Shown piece after piece: positions 36,019 through 45,326 of a stretch of 64,000 nucleotides of DNA (within the stretch, counting starts at the first letter, position 1; the number at the start of each line of letters is the position of its first letter). The notes beneath the pieces are model-generated. The model was not told the origin of the DNA. It searched no databases and was given only the letters and a program-made list of their open reading frames with translations. Made by a program: the position numbers and the translations under genes. The DNA comes from Roseibium litorale. GTDB taxonomy: Bacteria; Pseudomonadota; Alphaproteobacteria; Rhizobiales; Stappiaceae. The stretch spans positions 124,001 through 188,000 of the forward strand of contig NZ_JACYXI010000002.1 of NCBI RefSeq assembly GCF_014842915.1, in the 5' to 3' direction.

Positions 36019-37131
36019 ATGATTACTTTCTTAAAGGGAGATATCCTCCAGGCAAACGCTGATGCCATTATCAACACGGTGAACTGTGTAGGTATCATGG
36101 GTAGAGGAATCGCCCTTCAGTTCAAAAATGTCTTTCCTGAAAATTTCAAAGCCTACGAATCGGCATGCAAGCGCGACGAGGTTAATCCCGGCCGCATGTT
36201 CGTATTCGAGACTGGCGAGTTGAGCCCACGCTACATCATTAACTTCCCGACCAAGCGGCATTGGAAAGGCAAGAGCAGGATCGAGGACATCGATTCCGGT
36301 TTGATCGACCTCGTGAAAGTGATCCAGCGTTTCCGGATCACGTCTATTGCCGTGCCACCTTTGGGCTCCGGGCTCGGAGGTCTTGACTGGAACGACGTCC
36401 GACCAAGGATCGTTGCTGCGCTTGAACCCTTGGATTCTGTGCAGGTATTGATCTATGAGCCTCATGGTGCCCCCGATGTTGCCGCTATTGCCAGAAATAA
36501 AAAAGTCCCGAAGATGAGCCCCGGACGAGCTGCGCTCGTAGCTCTTCTTCAGCGCTATCTCAACGGGTTAATGGATCCGTTTGTTACGCTGCTAGAGGCC
36601 CATAAGCTGATGTTCTTCCTACAAGAGGCAGGGGAGCCGCTCGGTCTGAAATATCGAAAGGCACCCTATGGACCGTATGCGGAAAACTTACGGCATGTTC
36701 TGCGGGACATCGAAGGTCATTTGCTTTCAGGTTATGCTGATGGCGGAGACGACCCCACAAAGCAGCTCTCCATTATACCAGGCGCAAAAGAGGACGCCGA
36801 AGCTTTCCTAAAAAATAGACCGGAGACGCTTCAAAGATTCGATCGGGTTGCAAACCTCGTGAGTGGTTTCGAAAGTCCATTTGGCCTCGAATTGCTTGCC
36901 ACGGTCTGCTGGGTAGCGAAGAACGAAGGCGCGACTACAGCAAAGGAAGCGGAAGAGCTTGTTTACGCATGGAACGCGAGGAAGCGCAGGTTCAGCCCGC
37001 AGCATATCGAGCTTGCGCTTGAGACGCTGGCGGATCGTGGTTGGTTAATGTCCAGCATCAGCACGGGTGGCGCGAGCAGTAGCTCCATGCGGCGATCGAT
37101 CACGATTGCTACTGCCGATACCGAACAATAA
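36019..37131 (+). CDS. darG: DarG antitoxin: macrodomain plus C-terminal inhibitory domain
   Basis: About 370 residues from ATG 36019, with a consensus AAGGAGG 5 bp upstream. The N-terminal macrodomain (about 1-155: MITFLKGDILQANADAIINTVNCVGIMGRGIALQF, then PPLGSGLGGLDW) removes ADP-ribose from DNA. The C-terminal half (about 160-355: ALLQRYLNGLMDPFVTLLEAHKLMFFLQEAG, KAPYGPYAENLRHVL) matches the DarG region that directly blocks DarT as a DNA mimic in studied systems. The much stronger SD than darT's suits antitoxin excess. Confidence 0.92.
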   Translation: MITFLKGDILQANADAIINTVNCVGIMGRGIALQFKNVFPENFKAYESACKRDEVNPGRMFVFETGELSPRYIINFPTKRHWKGKSRIEDIDSGLIDLVKVIQRFRITSIAVPPLGSGLGGLDWNDVRPRIVAALEPLDSVQVLIYEPHGAPDVAAIARNKKVPKMSPGRAALVALLQRYLNGLMDPFVTLLEAHKLMFFLQEAGEPLGLKYRKAPYGPYAENLRHVLRDIEGHLLSGYADGGDDPTKQLSIIPGAKEDAEAFLKNRPETLQRFDRVANLVSGFESPFGLELLATVCWVAKNEGATTAKEAEELVYAWNARKRRFSPQHIELALETLADRGWLMSSISTGGASSSSMRRSITIATADTEQ

Positions 37132-37477
37132 CTCTCTCAGCTGAGAAACGACCCTATATGATGCTACGCTTTCAGGATGTTTCTAATTGAATTGTTGCTT
37201 TCAATCCGCCTTTAGCTCTCAGAGCAAGGGTGAGATTGGAACGGAGGCATTGGAGCTATATACGCTTTTGCGAGCGGCATTCTCGCAATACAGAACGATA
37301 GAAATGAAGGCGGGAAAAGCCGTAACATGTGAACAGCTTTGAGGAGCGTATCCAAGTCGGACAGCACAATCGAACAACTTCTATCGGATACCAAGCGAAC
37401 CTGCGCACAAAAAAACGAGACTTGATCACTGCTCTGTCGAAGCAATTCGCTCTTTAAAACCATGGAATCAAGGGAAG
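37132..37477. other. Gene-free stretch between darG and tRNA-Ser
   Basis: AT-rich like the island. No coding frame with protein-like composition is visible; the minus-strand frame 37212-37505 runs into the tRNA and is a chance opening. Confidence 0.6.
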
Positions 37478-37567
37478 TGGCGGATGGGGTGGGATTCGAA
37501 CCCACGGAACGCTTCCACGCTCGGCGGTTTTCAAGACCGCTGCCTTAAACCACTCGGCCACCCATCC
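37478..37567 (-). tRNA. tRNA-Ser (anticodon UGA)
   Basis: On the minus strand the gene begins GGATGGGTGGCCGAGTGG and its anticodon loop reads CTTGAAA, giving anticodon TGA. It has the long variable arm of class II tRNAs, a T-arm GTGGGTTCGAATCCCAC, an acceptor CCCATCC pairing with GGATGGG, discriminator G and encoded CCA (37478-37480). The 3' end faces the darTG island, the usual side for island integration. Confidence 0.95.
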
Positions 37568-38300
37568 GTTGCCTTCCGTTTCCAATCTTGCGTGCGGAAT
37601 GTCAAGCGCCTGCATGCCCGTGAAGGCTGTTCCTGACAGATATCCGCAAGCAGATGCCCGAAAACAAACAGCTCCCCGGGTCCTGGGCTGTGGATCCGGA
37701 GAGCTGAGAGAAGAGCTGCTGGCTCCCGTTCTTGGTGGGCAGGGCAGAGAACCAGCAGCTGAAGCCGGTGTGGCCGGCTGTCTCCGGGAGTGGGCGTCCC
37801 CGTTGACATGAGGAACTTTAGGCAGTGGAACGATTCCCGGCTGTGATGCGCATCACAGCTTGGCGCATTGGCAAAAATACGAGAGAAAGCGGAACCTGCG
37901 GCAATCCGCCTCCGGATGCGGCAGGTGCTGGCGGATGCGCCGGAAAGCGCAAATCTGTCCGGAAACCTCGCGGTTTTCAGCCCGCCTTGCTGCGGCAGCC
38001 GGACCGTTTCCGGCAAAAAGCATTGACCCGGGCGAACACCTATCGACGTGCCGTTCATGATGAGTTAATGAGTTTGCTATCTACATGGTTGCTGTGCGCT
38101 CTGGCGGGGGCTGGGCGCATCGCCGAGATGGGGACATCCAAGGCAAAATCCGGCTGGTGCCGGAGCCATCCGCAGCAGTTGAGGCGTGCCACCGGTGCGC
38201 AACCTGTGCGGATGATGGATAAACCCGTGTCCGGCAGCAGTAAGCATGTGTTGAATGCGTGTGCATGGGGCCGCCAGCGCGTACGAGGTAGGACGGCAGA
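37568..38300. other. Long gene-free stretch between tRNA-Ser and rlpA
   Basis: About 730 bp with no convincing protein frame; the open frames on both strands have Arg/Cys/Ser-rich, out-of-frame-like composition. It contains a perfect CRP-like palindrome at 37840-37859 and GC-rich inverted segments. A small RNA or long leader of rlpA is possible but not demonstrable. Confidence 0.6.
37840..37859. promoter_or_regulatory. Perfect CRP/FNR-type palindrome
   Basis: GCTGTGATGCGCATCACAGC is a perfect 20-bp dyad containing TGTGA-N6-TCACA (37842-37857), identical in form to the E. coli CRP consensus. It is about 440 bp upstream of rlpA, so the controlled transcript is uncertain. Confidence 0.55.
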
Positions 38301-39557
38301 ATGCAGGATCGAAGCAACCGGTTTGAGCAGCAGGCCCAAACGCCTGAAATGCGGCAGGCGGGCGGCATCGCGTCCTCTTCTCCATCAAAGACAAAAACTG
38401 CGGGACCAGTGGCAGAAAAATCCAGATCCTCAGCAAAGTCCAATGTTTGGCCGATGCTCCGCACCGTGTCTTGCGTCATCGTCGCAGGCGGGATTGTCGC
38501 GGCTTGCGGAACAACGCAGCAGTCAACTTCCAAGTTCAGCCCGAAGAAATATGGCGTGAAAGGCAGCCCGCGCATCGTGGCCGACGGACAGCCCGTGCCC
38601 AAGGGAGGCGGACGCTCCATCGTCGGCAAGAAGTACAAGGTTGCCGGTAAATGGTATTATCCTAAGGAAGACCCGGATTATGAGGCAGTCGGCCTCGCAT
38701 CCTGGTATGGCCCGACCTTCCATGGCCGCCAGACGGCAAATGGGGAAGTCTTCGACAAGCGCGCGATCTCCGCAGCGCACACCACCATGCCGCTGCCGTC
38801 CTATGCCCGCGTGACCAACATGAGCAATGGCCGCTCGATGATCGTGCGCGTGAATGACCGTGGCCCGTTCCATGGCAACCGCGTGATCGATCTGTCCGAG
38901 CGCGCCGCAAACCTTCTCGGCACCAAGGCAGCCGGTGTTGCCAAGGTGAAGGTGGAATATGTCGGCCCGGCCCGCATGGATGGCCGCGACGAGCAATATC
39001 TGCTTGCATCGCTCTCCGGCCCGGGCTCCGTGGCGCCAGGCGCGACCATGCCAGGCACGATGCTTGCACAGGCCACGCCTCCGGCTCCGCTGGACAACAC
39101 GCCGGTGCTCAGCTACGGCGCAACGGCTCCGGCTCCCGCGCCCCGTCCTTATCTGACGGCTCTGACGCAAGTGGCCTCCGCAGCGCCAGCAGCGCCGGCC
39201 TATTCGGCGTCCGCCTCCTATGACATTGCCTATGACCCGGCCATCGCGTTCGAGGCTACGGCAACCAATGTTCAGGTGGCCTCTGCCAACACCTTCTCTC
39301 AGCCGGTCATCTCCACCGGGTCTCCCGTTGTCGAGACAATCCCGGCAGCCTATGTCGAGCCGATGGCTCCCGCGTCCGGAACGCTTGGCGTTCTGCGTGT
39401 TCCGGCGGGTGGCCAGATGTCGTCTCTCGTGAGCGGCAGCGCGGTTTCGTCCTACCGGGCCGACAGCCGGATCAGCGCAGCCCATGAGGCCGCTGCCAGC
39501 TTCAGTTCCGGGTCGATCCCGCTGGCGCAGCTCGTGAAGCTGCAGCAGGGCAGCTAG
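38301..39557 (+). CDS. rlpA: RlpA-family septal lipoprotein / lytic transglycosylase
   Basis: 418 residues from ATG 38301 (AGGA-containing SD), or 367 from ATG 38454. A lipobox IVAAC at about residues 65-69 follows MLRTVSCVIVAGG, so the second ATG gives the more normal signal peptide and the first a 50-residue cytosolic leader. The double-psi barrel is intact (VGLASWYGPTFHGRQTANGEVFD, VRVNDRGPFHGNRVIDLSERAA), including the catalytic Asp region. The C-terminal 200 residues are Ala/Pro/Ser-rich and no SPOR domain is seen, unlike E. coli RlpA. Precedes the DD-carboxypeptidase homologue. Confidence 0.88.
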   Translation: MQDRSNRFEQQAQTPEMRQAGGIASSSPSKTKTAGPVAEKSRSSAKSNVWPMLRTVSCVIVAGGIVAACGTTQQSTSKFSPKKYGVKGSPRIVADGQPVPKGGGRSIVGKKYKVAGKWYYPKEDPDYEAVGLASWYGPTFHGRQTANGEVFDKRAISAAHTTMPLPSYARVTNMSNGRSMIVRVNDRGPFHGNRVIDLSERAANLLGTKAAGVAKVKVEYVGPARMDGRDEQYLLASLSGPGSVAPGATMPGTMLAQATPPAPLDNTPVLSYGATAPAPAPRPYLTALTQVASAAPAAPAYSASASYDIAYDPAIAFEATATNVQVASANTFSQPVISTGSPVVETIPAAYVEPMAPASGTLGVLRVPAGGQMSSLVSGSAVSSYRADSRISAAHEAAASFSSGSIPLAQLVKLQQGS

Positions 39558-39673
39558 GCCTGCCTGCAACCATCAGATGACGAAAAGGGCGGTCTGGAAA
39601 ATCCGGGCCGCCCTTTCTTGTTCCGGGCCGGGAAACAGGGCTATTGTGCCGGCATCGTGAGGCAAGGTGGAGG

Positions 39674-40906
39674 ATGCGCGTGAGGGCACTTCGGGACAGA
39701 GGCGGCTTGCCGCCATTTTGGCGCGCCTTTGCTGCAAGGGGCGGTTTCGCGCTTCTTGCCGGACTGTCCGTGATGGCAGCAGCGTTGCTGCCCGCAGCGG
39801 CTGAAACGCTTGGCACCCGCGCGCCGGTCGCCTTCCTCTATGCCCCCGGCACCAGCACCAGCCTTTATCTCAAGGACGCGGACAAGGCTTTCGAACCAGG
39901 TTCCCTCGTCAAGGTGATGACGGCGGCGGCGGTCTTTGAGGCGCTCTCAGGCGGTGAGGTCACCCCGGAGACCACCTGCAAGGTCAGCGAGCACGCCTGG
40001 CGCACCGGCGGCGCACCGTCCCGCCGGGCCACCATGTTTGCGGCGATCAAGTCGGAGATCCCGGTGATGGATCTTCTGCGCGGTCTCCTGATTCACAATG
40101 CCAATGACGCAGCGATCGTGCTGGCCGAGTGTCTGGACGGCAGCGAAGAGGCTTTTGCGGGGCGGATGAACACACTGGCCGCCTCCCTTGGCATGAACGG
40201 CAGCCATTTCGTCAATCCGACCGGCTATGGCACGCTGGAGAACCCGGACAGTAAGGGCGAGGCGAGCCGGACCACCGCGCGGGACATGGCGAAGCTGGGG
40301 CAATTCATTCTGGAAAAGCACTGGGATTACTATCCGCTTTTTTCCGAACCGGAATTCACCTGGAACAACATCTATCAGCGCAACAAGAACCCGCTCCTCG
40401 GCGAGATCCGCGAACTGGATGGCATGGGCGCGGGACAGGCCGCGAGCGGCTTTTCAGGGCTCGCCTCCGTGGAGCGCAATGGCCGCAGGGTCATCGCGGT
40501 TGTCGCCGGACTTTCTGATGAAAAGACGCGTCTTGCGGCCATGAAGGAAGTGGTCGAGGGCGCTTGGGACTATTTCGCCGTCGAAAGGATCTTCGCCAAG
40601 GGCGAAACGGTGACCGAGGCCAAGGTCTTCGGCGGGACGGCGTCGACCGTTCCCTTGCGGACGGTCTCGGACGTGGATGTGCTGCTGCCGCGCGGCGGCA
40701 CGCTGGACTATCGGCTGAGGGTTGTCTATTCGGGTCCCCTGAAGGCTCCCGTCAGGATGGGCACTCCGTCCGGCGAGATTCAGGTGCTCGGAAATGACGG
40801 CATCGTCTACCGCGCTCCGCTTGAAACAGCGGGTGAGGTTGATGAAGGCAGTCTCGAAGAACGGGCGCTTGGGGCGGTCAGTTATTATCTGTTCGGCTGG
40901 TTCTGA
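39674..40906 (+). CDS. D-alanyl-D-alanine carboxypeptidase (PBP5/6) homologue with altered catalytic motifs
   Basis: 410 residues from ATG 39674 (GGTGGAGG SD). It has a signal segment (GGFALLAGLSVMAAALLPAAA), an S11 peptidase domain and a C-terminal aromatic anchor (YYLFGWF). The SxxK motif is kept (GSLVKVMT), but the SxN motif reads NAN (LIHNANDAAI) and the KTG box, expected near LDG(I/L)KTG, reads LDGMGAGQAASGF. Loss of Lys and Thr in KTG should cripple acylation chemistry, so it may be a pseudoenzyme or have a changed reaction. Upstream of tmk. Confidence 0.85.
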   Translation: MRVRALRDRGGLPPFWRAFAARGGFALLAGLSVMAAALLPAAAETLGTRAPVAFLYAPGTSTSLYLKDADKAFEPGSLVKVMTAAAVFEALSGGEVTPETTCKVSEHAWRTGGAPSRRATMFAAIKSEIPVMDLLRGLLIHNANDAAIVLAECLDGSEEAFAGRMNTLAASLGMNGSHFVNPTGYGTLENPDSKGEASRTTARDMAKLGQFILEKHWDYYPLFSEPEFTWNNIYQRNKNPLLGEIRELDGMGAGQAASGFSGLASVERNGRRVIAVVAGLSDEKTRLAAMKEVVEGAWDYFAVERIFAKGETVTEAKVFGGTASTVPLRTVSDVDVLLPRGGTLDYRLRVVYSGPLKAPVRMGTPSGEIQVLGNDGIVYRAPLETAGEVDEGSLEERALGAVSYYLFGWF

Positions 40907-40928
40907 GGGCGGAAAAGATCCCGCCCAG

Positions 40929-41639
40929 ATGGGAGACGGCTTGGAGCAGCACAGGATTGGGCAAGACGTGCAGGGACGGTTCATAACCTTTGAAGGCGGC
41001 GAAGGGGCAGGCAAGACCACCCAGATCAAGCGCCTGAAAAGCTATCTGGAAGACCGCGGCCGCAAGACGGTTGTCACCCGGGAGCCGGGCGGCTCGCCGG
41101 GTGCCGAGAAGATCCGCGAGATGCTGCTCTCCGGTGCGGCCCGGGATCTGGGGCCGCGCGGCGAAGCCATGTTGTTTGCTGCGGCCCGTGCCGATCACGT
41201 TGATCATACGATCCTTCCCGCGCTGGAGCGCGGCGAATGGGTGTTGTGTGACCGGTTTGCAGATTCCACCCGCGTCTATCAGGGCGAAGCTGGCGTGGAT
41301 CCGGCCTATCTCGACCTTCTGGAGACTGCGGCGGTTGCCGGTGTCCGGCCGGATCTGACCATCCTCATCGATGTGCCGCCGGAGATCGGGCTTCAACGGG
41401 TGAATTCCCGGGCCGCGGAAACGGCTTCCGGAGGTCCAGACCGGTTCGAGGCGGATGATCTCAAGGTTCATGAGCGCCGCAGGGTGCTGTTTCTCGAACT
41501 CGCCAGAAGCCATCCCCAGCGCTTTGCCGTGATTGACGGGCGGCAGGATGCGGACAAGGTAACAGGGGATATCCGGAAGGCAGTCGAAGCTCATTTCGCG
41601 CTGGAAATCGGGGAGGGTGCCCATGGCCCGCGCGACTGA
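40929..41639 (+). CDS. tmk: Thymidylate kinase
   Basis: About 236 residues from ATG 40929; the longer frame overlaps the previous gene. P-loop FEGGEGAGKTTQIKRL (near 20-35), the DR(Y/F) motif VLCDRFADSTRVYQGEAG, and TREPGGSPGAEKIRE are all typical. It phosphorylates dTMP to dTDP. Its end overlaps holB (start 41623), a conserved pairing. Confidence 0.95.
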   Translation: MGDGLEQHRIGQDVQGRFITFEGGEGAGKTTQIKRLKSYLEDRGRKTVVTREPGGSPGAEKIREMLLSGAARDLGPRGEAMLFAAARADHVDHTILPALERGEWVLCDRFADSTRVYQGEAGVDPAYLDLLETAAVAGVRPDLTILIDVPPEIGLQRVNSRAAETASGGPDRFEADDLKVHERRRVLFLELARSHPQRFAVIDGRQDADKVTGDIRKAVEAHFALEIGEGAHGPRD

Positions 41640-42735
41640 AGTGATTGAAGCGCCGGAAGTCGATTCACTGCCCGGCATCCCCTTGCCCCGTGAGCGGGCC
41701 GTGCTGGTCGGCCACAAGGATACGGAGCAGGAGCTGCTGGACGCCTATCGATCAGAGCGCCTGCATCACGCCTGGATCCTGGGGGGCCCGAAAGGCATCG
41801 GCAAGGCGACGCTTGCCTATCGTTTTGCCCGGTTTGCCATCGCCAATCCGGACAGGTTTGGAGCGGCAGTGGCTGTGGCCCGTGATCTCAGCGTGCCGGA
41901 AAATCATCCGGTCTTCCGCCAGATTGCTCAGGGCGCCAATCCGAATCTACTCCATCTGCGCCGCCCCTGGGACGAAAAGGGCAAGCGATTCAAGACGGAA
42001 CTGCCGGTCGACGAGATTCGCAAGACCGTCTCTTTCTTCGGTACGACCGCGTCTGCCTCCGCCTGGCGGATCTGCATCGTGGATGCGGCGGATGACATGA
42101 ACATCAGCTCGGCCAATGCCTTGCTGAAGATTCTGGAAGAGCCGCCTGCACGCTGCCTGTTCCTCGTTCTCTCCCATGCGCCGGGGCGCCTTCTGCCGAC
42201 GATCCGTTCCAGATGCCGCCGGCTCGATATGTCGCCCTTGAGCGGCGATCAAATCGCTGAAGGCCTTAAAGGCCTGTGCCCCGAGGATTTGCCGGGATCT
42301 GCGGAAATGGCCGACCTGATCCGGTTTGCCGATGGCAGCCTGCGGTCCGCGCTGACGCTTCTGTCCGGCGATGGTCTGGCGATCAACCGCGGGTTCGTTC
42401 AACTTGCCGAACAGGCGCCCAATGTGGACCTGGCCGCTCTTCACGGGTTGGCTGATCTGGTCAGCGCCCGCGGCCAGACCGACAATTGGGAAAGCTTCCT
42501 GCATATTGCCCGCCAGTGGCTGCATCAGCGCATGCGGGCGGGCGCTCAGACGGGCACGCCGCAAGGTGCTGGTGAGGGTGACCGGCAAGGTCTCGGGCGT
42601 CTTGTCAGCTGGGCCGACATGTGGGAAAAGATGAACCGCGCGGCGGCGGATGCCGACGCACTCAATCTCGACAGGAAACAGGTAGTTCTCGACGTGTTCC
42701 GGACCCTTTCCCAGGTCATGCGAATGCCCCGGTAA
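41623..42735 (+). CDS. holB: DNA polymerase III delta' subunit
   Basis: About 370 residues from ATG 41623, preceded by GGGAGG. AAA+ fold: P-loop-like GGPKGIGKATLAYRFARFA, then DDMNISSANALLKILEEPPARCLFLVLSHAPGRLLPTIRSRC, the clamp-loader sensor region. It is part of the clamp-loader complex loading the beta sliding clamp. Overlap with tmk and the neighbouring metG and tatD follow the order common in bacteria. Confidence 0.93.
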   Translation: MARATEVIEAPEVDSLPGIPLPRERAVLVGHKDTEQELLDAYRSERLHHAWILGGPKGIGKATLAYRFARFAIANPDRFGAAVAVARDLSVPENHPVFRQIAQGANPNLLHLRRPWDEKGKRFKTELPVDEIRKTVSFFGTTASASAWRICIVDAADDMNISSANALLKILEEPPARCLFLVLSHAPGRLLPTIRSRCRRLDMSPLSGDQIAEGLKGLCPEDLPGSAEMADLIRFADGSLRSALTLLSGDGLAINRGFVQLAEQAPNVDLAALHGLADLVSARGQTDNWESFLHIARQWLHQRMRAGAQTGTPQGAGEGDRQGLGRLVSWADMWEKMNRAAADADALNLDRKQVVLDVFRTLSQVMRMPR

Positions 42736-42834
42736 GGGCACGAAGCGGAGCTGCCCCAAGAGCTCCCGAACCCTGTTTCCCGGACCTATCCGTCTTTCTT
42801 TTCAGGCGCCTGCGCCAGAACATTCAAGAGCGTC

Positions 42835-44394
42835 ATGACCGACCGACAGAGCTATTACATCACGACCGCCATTTCCTATCCGAACGGCGCCCCCCACATC
42901 GGCCATGCCTATGAGGCAATTGCGACCGATGCCATGGCCCGTTTCCAGCGGCTCGACGGGAAGGATGTCTACTTCCTGACCGGCACGGATGTTCACGGCC
43001 AGAAGATGCTGCAGACCGCCCAGAAGGAAGGCATCACCGCCGCTGAACTGGCGAACCGCAATTCCGACCGGTTCCAGGCGATGGTCGAGGCGCTCGGCTG
43101 CACCAACAACGACTTCATCCGCACCAGCCAGGAGCGGCACTACAAGGCATGCCAGGAAATCTGGCGCCGCATGGCCGCCAACGGCGACATCTACAAGGAC
43201 AGCTATTCCGGCTGGTACTCCGTCCGCGACGAAGCCTATTACCAGGAAGCGGAAACGGAAGTGCGTGAGGATGGCGTGCGCTATGGCCCGCAGGGCACTC
43301 CGGTCGAGTGGGTGGAAGAGGAGAGCTATTTCTTCAAACTGTCTGAGTATCAGGACAAGCTGCTTGCTCACTACGAAGCCAATCCGGACTTTATCGGCCC
43401 ATCCGAGCGCCGCAACGAGGTCATGAGCTTCGTCAAGGGTGGCCTCAAGGACCTGTCCGTTTCGCGCACCACCTTCGACTGGGGTGTGCCTGTTCCGGGC
43501 GACGACAAGCACGTGATGTATGTCTGGGTGGATGCCCTGACCAACTACATCACCGGCGTTGGCTTCCCGGATGAGGAAAACCCGCTGTGGAAGCATTGGC
43601 CGGCGGATGCCCATATCATCGGCAAGGACATCATCCGGTTCCACGCGGTCTATTGGCCCGCGTTCCTTATGTCCGCAGGCCTGCCGCTGCCAAAGCGCGT
43701 CTACGCCCATGGCTTCCTGTTCAACAAGGGCGAGAAGATGTCGAAGTCCATCGGCAACGTCATCGACCCGTTCAATCTGATCGAAGCTTACGGTCTGGAC
43801 CAGACCCGCTACTTCTTCCTGCGCGAAGTGCCTTTCGGCAAGGACGGCAATTACAGCCATGAGGCCATCGTCAACCGGATCAATGCGGATCTGGCCAATG
43901 ACCTCGGCAACCTGGCGCAGCGCTCCTTGTCGATGATCTTCAAGAACTGCGACGGCAAGCTGCCGGCGCCGGGCGCCTACAGCGCGGAAGACAAGGCCAT
44001 TCTGGATCAGGCTGATGCCATGCTGGCAACCTGCCGGGCTGCCTTCAACCGTCAGGAACTGCACCTGGGCCTTGCCTGTGTTTGGGAATGCGTGGCGGAA
44101 GCCAATCGCTATTTTGCGGCACAGGAGCCCTGGGCCCTCAAGAAGACCGATCCGGAACGCATGGGCACGGTGCTCTACACCACCGCCGAAGTGATCCGCC
44201 AGATCGCGATTCTGGCCCAGCCGGTGACACCGGTGGCCGCCGCCAAGCTGCTCGACAACCTGTCTCTCGCCGGAGAGGACCGTGTCTTTGCCAAGCTTGG
44301 GCCGGACAACCGCCTGACGCCGGGAGCAAGCATTCCCAAGCCGGAAGGCGCGTTCCCGCGTTATGTCGAGCCGGAAACGGAAGCTGCAGGTTGA
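42835..44394 (+). CDS. metG: Methionyl-tRNA synthetase
   Basis: 519 residues, the short form without a C-terminal tRNA-binding/dimer domain. The HIGH motif is in [30 protein letters not shown] and the KMSKS loop is [18 protein letters not shown]. The anticodon-binding helical domain follows (about 370-510). Constitutive housekeeping gene; no T-box or riboswitch was recognised upstream. Confidence 0.96.
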   Translation: MTDRQSYYITTAISYPNGAPHIGHAYEAIATDAMARFQRLDGKDVYFLTGTDVHGQKMLQTAQKEGITAAELANRNSDRFQAMVEALGCTNNDFIRTSQERHYKACQEIWRRMAANGDIYKDSYSGWYSVRDEAYYQEAETEVREDGVRYGPQGTPVEWVEEESYFFKLSEYQDKLLAHYEANPDFIGPSERRNEVMSFVKGGLKDLSVSRTTFDWGVPVPGDDKHVMYVWVDALTNYITGVGFPDEENPLWKHWPADAHIIGKDIIRFHAVYWPAFLMSAGLPLPKRVYAHGFLFNKGEKMSKSIGNVIDPFNLIEAYGLDQTRYFFLREVPFGKDGNYSHEAIVNRINADLANDLGNLAQRSLSMIFKNCDGKLPAPGAYSAEDKAILDQADAMLATCRAAFNRQELHLGLACVWECVAEANRYFAAQEPWALKKTDPERMGTVLYTTAEVIRQIAILAQPVTPVAAAKLLDNLSLAGEDRVFAKLGPDNRLTPGASIPKPEGAFPRYVEPETEAAG

Positions 44395-44412
44395 CGACCA
44401 ACCTATCCACTC

Positions 44413-44450
44413 GTCATCCCGGACGCAGCGAAGCGAAGATCCGGGATGAC
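44413..44450. repeat. Dispersed palindromic repeat (GTCATCCCGGA type)
   Basis: Perfect arms GTCATCCCGGA (44413-44423) and TCCGGGATGAC (44440-44450) around the core CGCAGCGAAGCG. The core is shared with the element at 14091-14120. It may act as a transcription stop or mRNA-stabilising hairpin after metG. Confidence 0.8.
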
Positions 44451-44525
44451 TAGGCGGCAGGTTTTCATTTTCTCAGACGCCACTATCTATTGGCCTTCTC
44501 ATTCAAACAATCGGCAAAGCCTCTC

Positions 44526-45326
44526 ATGATCGTAGACAGTCACTGCCATCTCGACTTCCCGGATTTTGATGGAGAACGGGATGAGCTTATCGCCCGCGCC
44601 CGCGAAGCAGGTGTGGAGCTGATGGTGACGATCTGCACGCGGATCCGGAAGTTCGGCCAGATCCGGGCCATCGCGGAGCAGTATGACAATGTCTATTGCT
44701 CGGTCGGCACTCATCCGAACAATGCGACGGAAGAAAAGGGTATTCCGGCCTCGGAAATCCTGGAGCTGACAAAGCACCCGAAGGTGGTCGCCATCGGCGA
44801 GGCGGGACTCGACTATTTCTACGATTACGCCAAACCGGAAGACCAGCAAGCGGGCCTTCGCACCCATATTGCTGTGGCACGCGAAACCGGTCTACCGCTG
44901 GTGATCCATTCGCGTGACGCGGATGCGGACATGGCAGCGATCCTGGAGGAGGAGATGGGGAAGGGGGCCTTTCCGGCCATCCTGCACTGCTTCTCGTCGG
45001 GACTGGATCTGGCGCTAAAGGGCGTCGAGCTTGGCCTCTATGTGTCGTTCTCGGGTATCCTGACCTTCAAGCGCTCAGAGGAAATCCGGGATATTGCCCG
45101 CCAATTGCCACTGGACCGGCTTCTGGTAGAGACGGATGCGCCCTATCTTGCGCCTCAACCCCGGCGCGGCAAGCGCAACGAACCGGCCTATACGGCGATG
45201 ACTGCAGCCGTGCTGGCCGAGACTTGCGGCCTGTCCTATGAGGACATGGCCCGTCAGACGAGCGAGAACTTCTTCCGGCTGTTCAAGAAAGTGCCGCGTC
45301 CTGCCGAATTTGCAGGAGTTTCCTGA
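44526..45326 (+). CDS. tatD: TatD-family metal-dependent DNase
   Basis: About 266 residues from ATG 44526. The metal ligands are visible: DSHCHLDF at the start, GEAGLDYFYDYA, VIHSRDAD, LHCFSSG and LLVETDAPYLAP. This TIM-barrel hydrolase family acts as a 3'-5' DNase or deaminated-nucleotide processing enzyme. Its stop overlaps the ATG of the next MBL gene (TGATGA). Confidence 0.93.
   Translation: MIVDSHCHLDFPDFDGERDELIARAREAGVELMVTICTRIRKFGQIRAIAEQYDNVYCSVGTHPNNATEEKGIPASEILELTKHPKVVAIGEAGLDYFYDYAKPEDQQAGLRTHIAVARETGLPLVIHSRDADADMAAILEEEMGKGAFPAILHCFSSGLDLALKGVELGLYVSFSGILTFKRSEEIRDIARQLPLDRLLVETDAPYLAPQPRRGKRNEPAYTAMTAAVLAETCGLSYEDMARQTSENFFRLFKKVPRPAEFAGVS

Noticed and set aside
34672-37480. 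Attachment-site direct repeat for the darTG island
   Set aside because: I looked for a second copy of the tRNA-Ser 3' end near 34.7-34.9 kb and found none, and there is no integrase gene.
37531-38559. Frames on both strands in the tRNA-rlpA gap (minus 37531-38058, plus 37825-38559)
   Set aside because: Cys/Arg/Ser-rich composition, no domain, and one overlaps the tRNA while the other overlaps rlpA out of frame.
44413-44450. Simple rho-independent terminator of metG
   Set aside because: The hairpin has no T-run and belongs to the dispersed repeat family, so it is listed as a repeat; it might still slow transcription.
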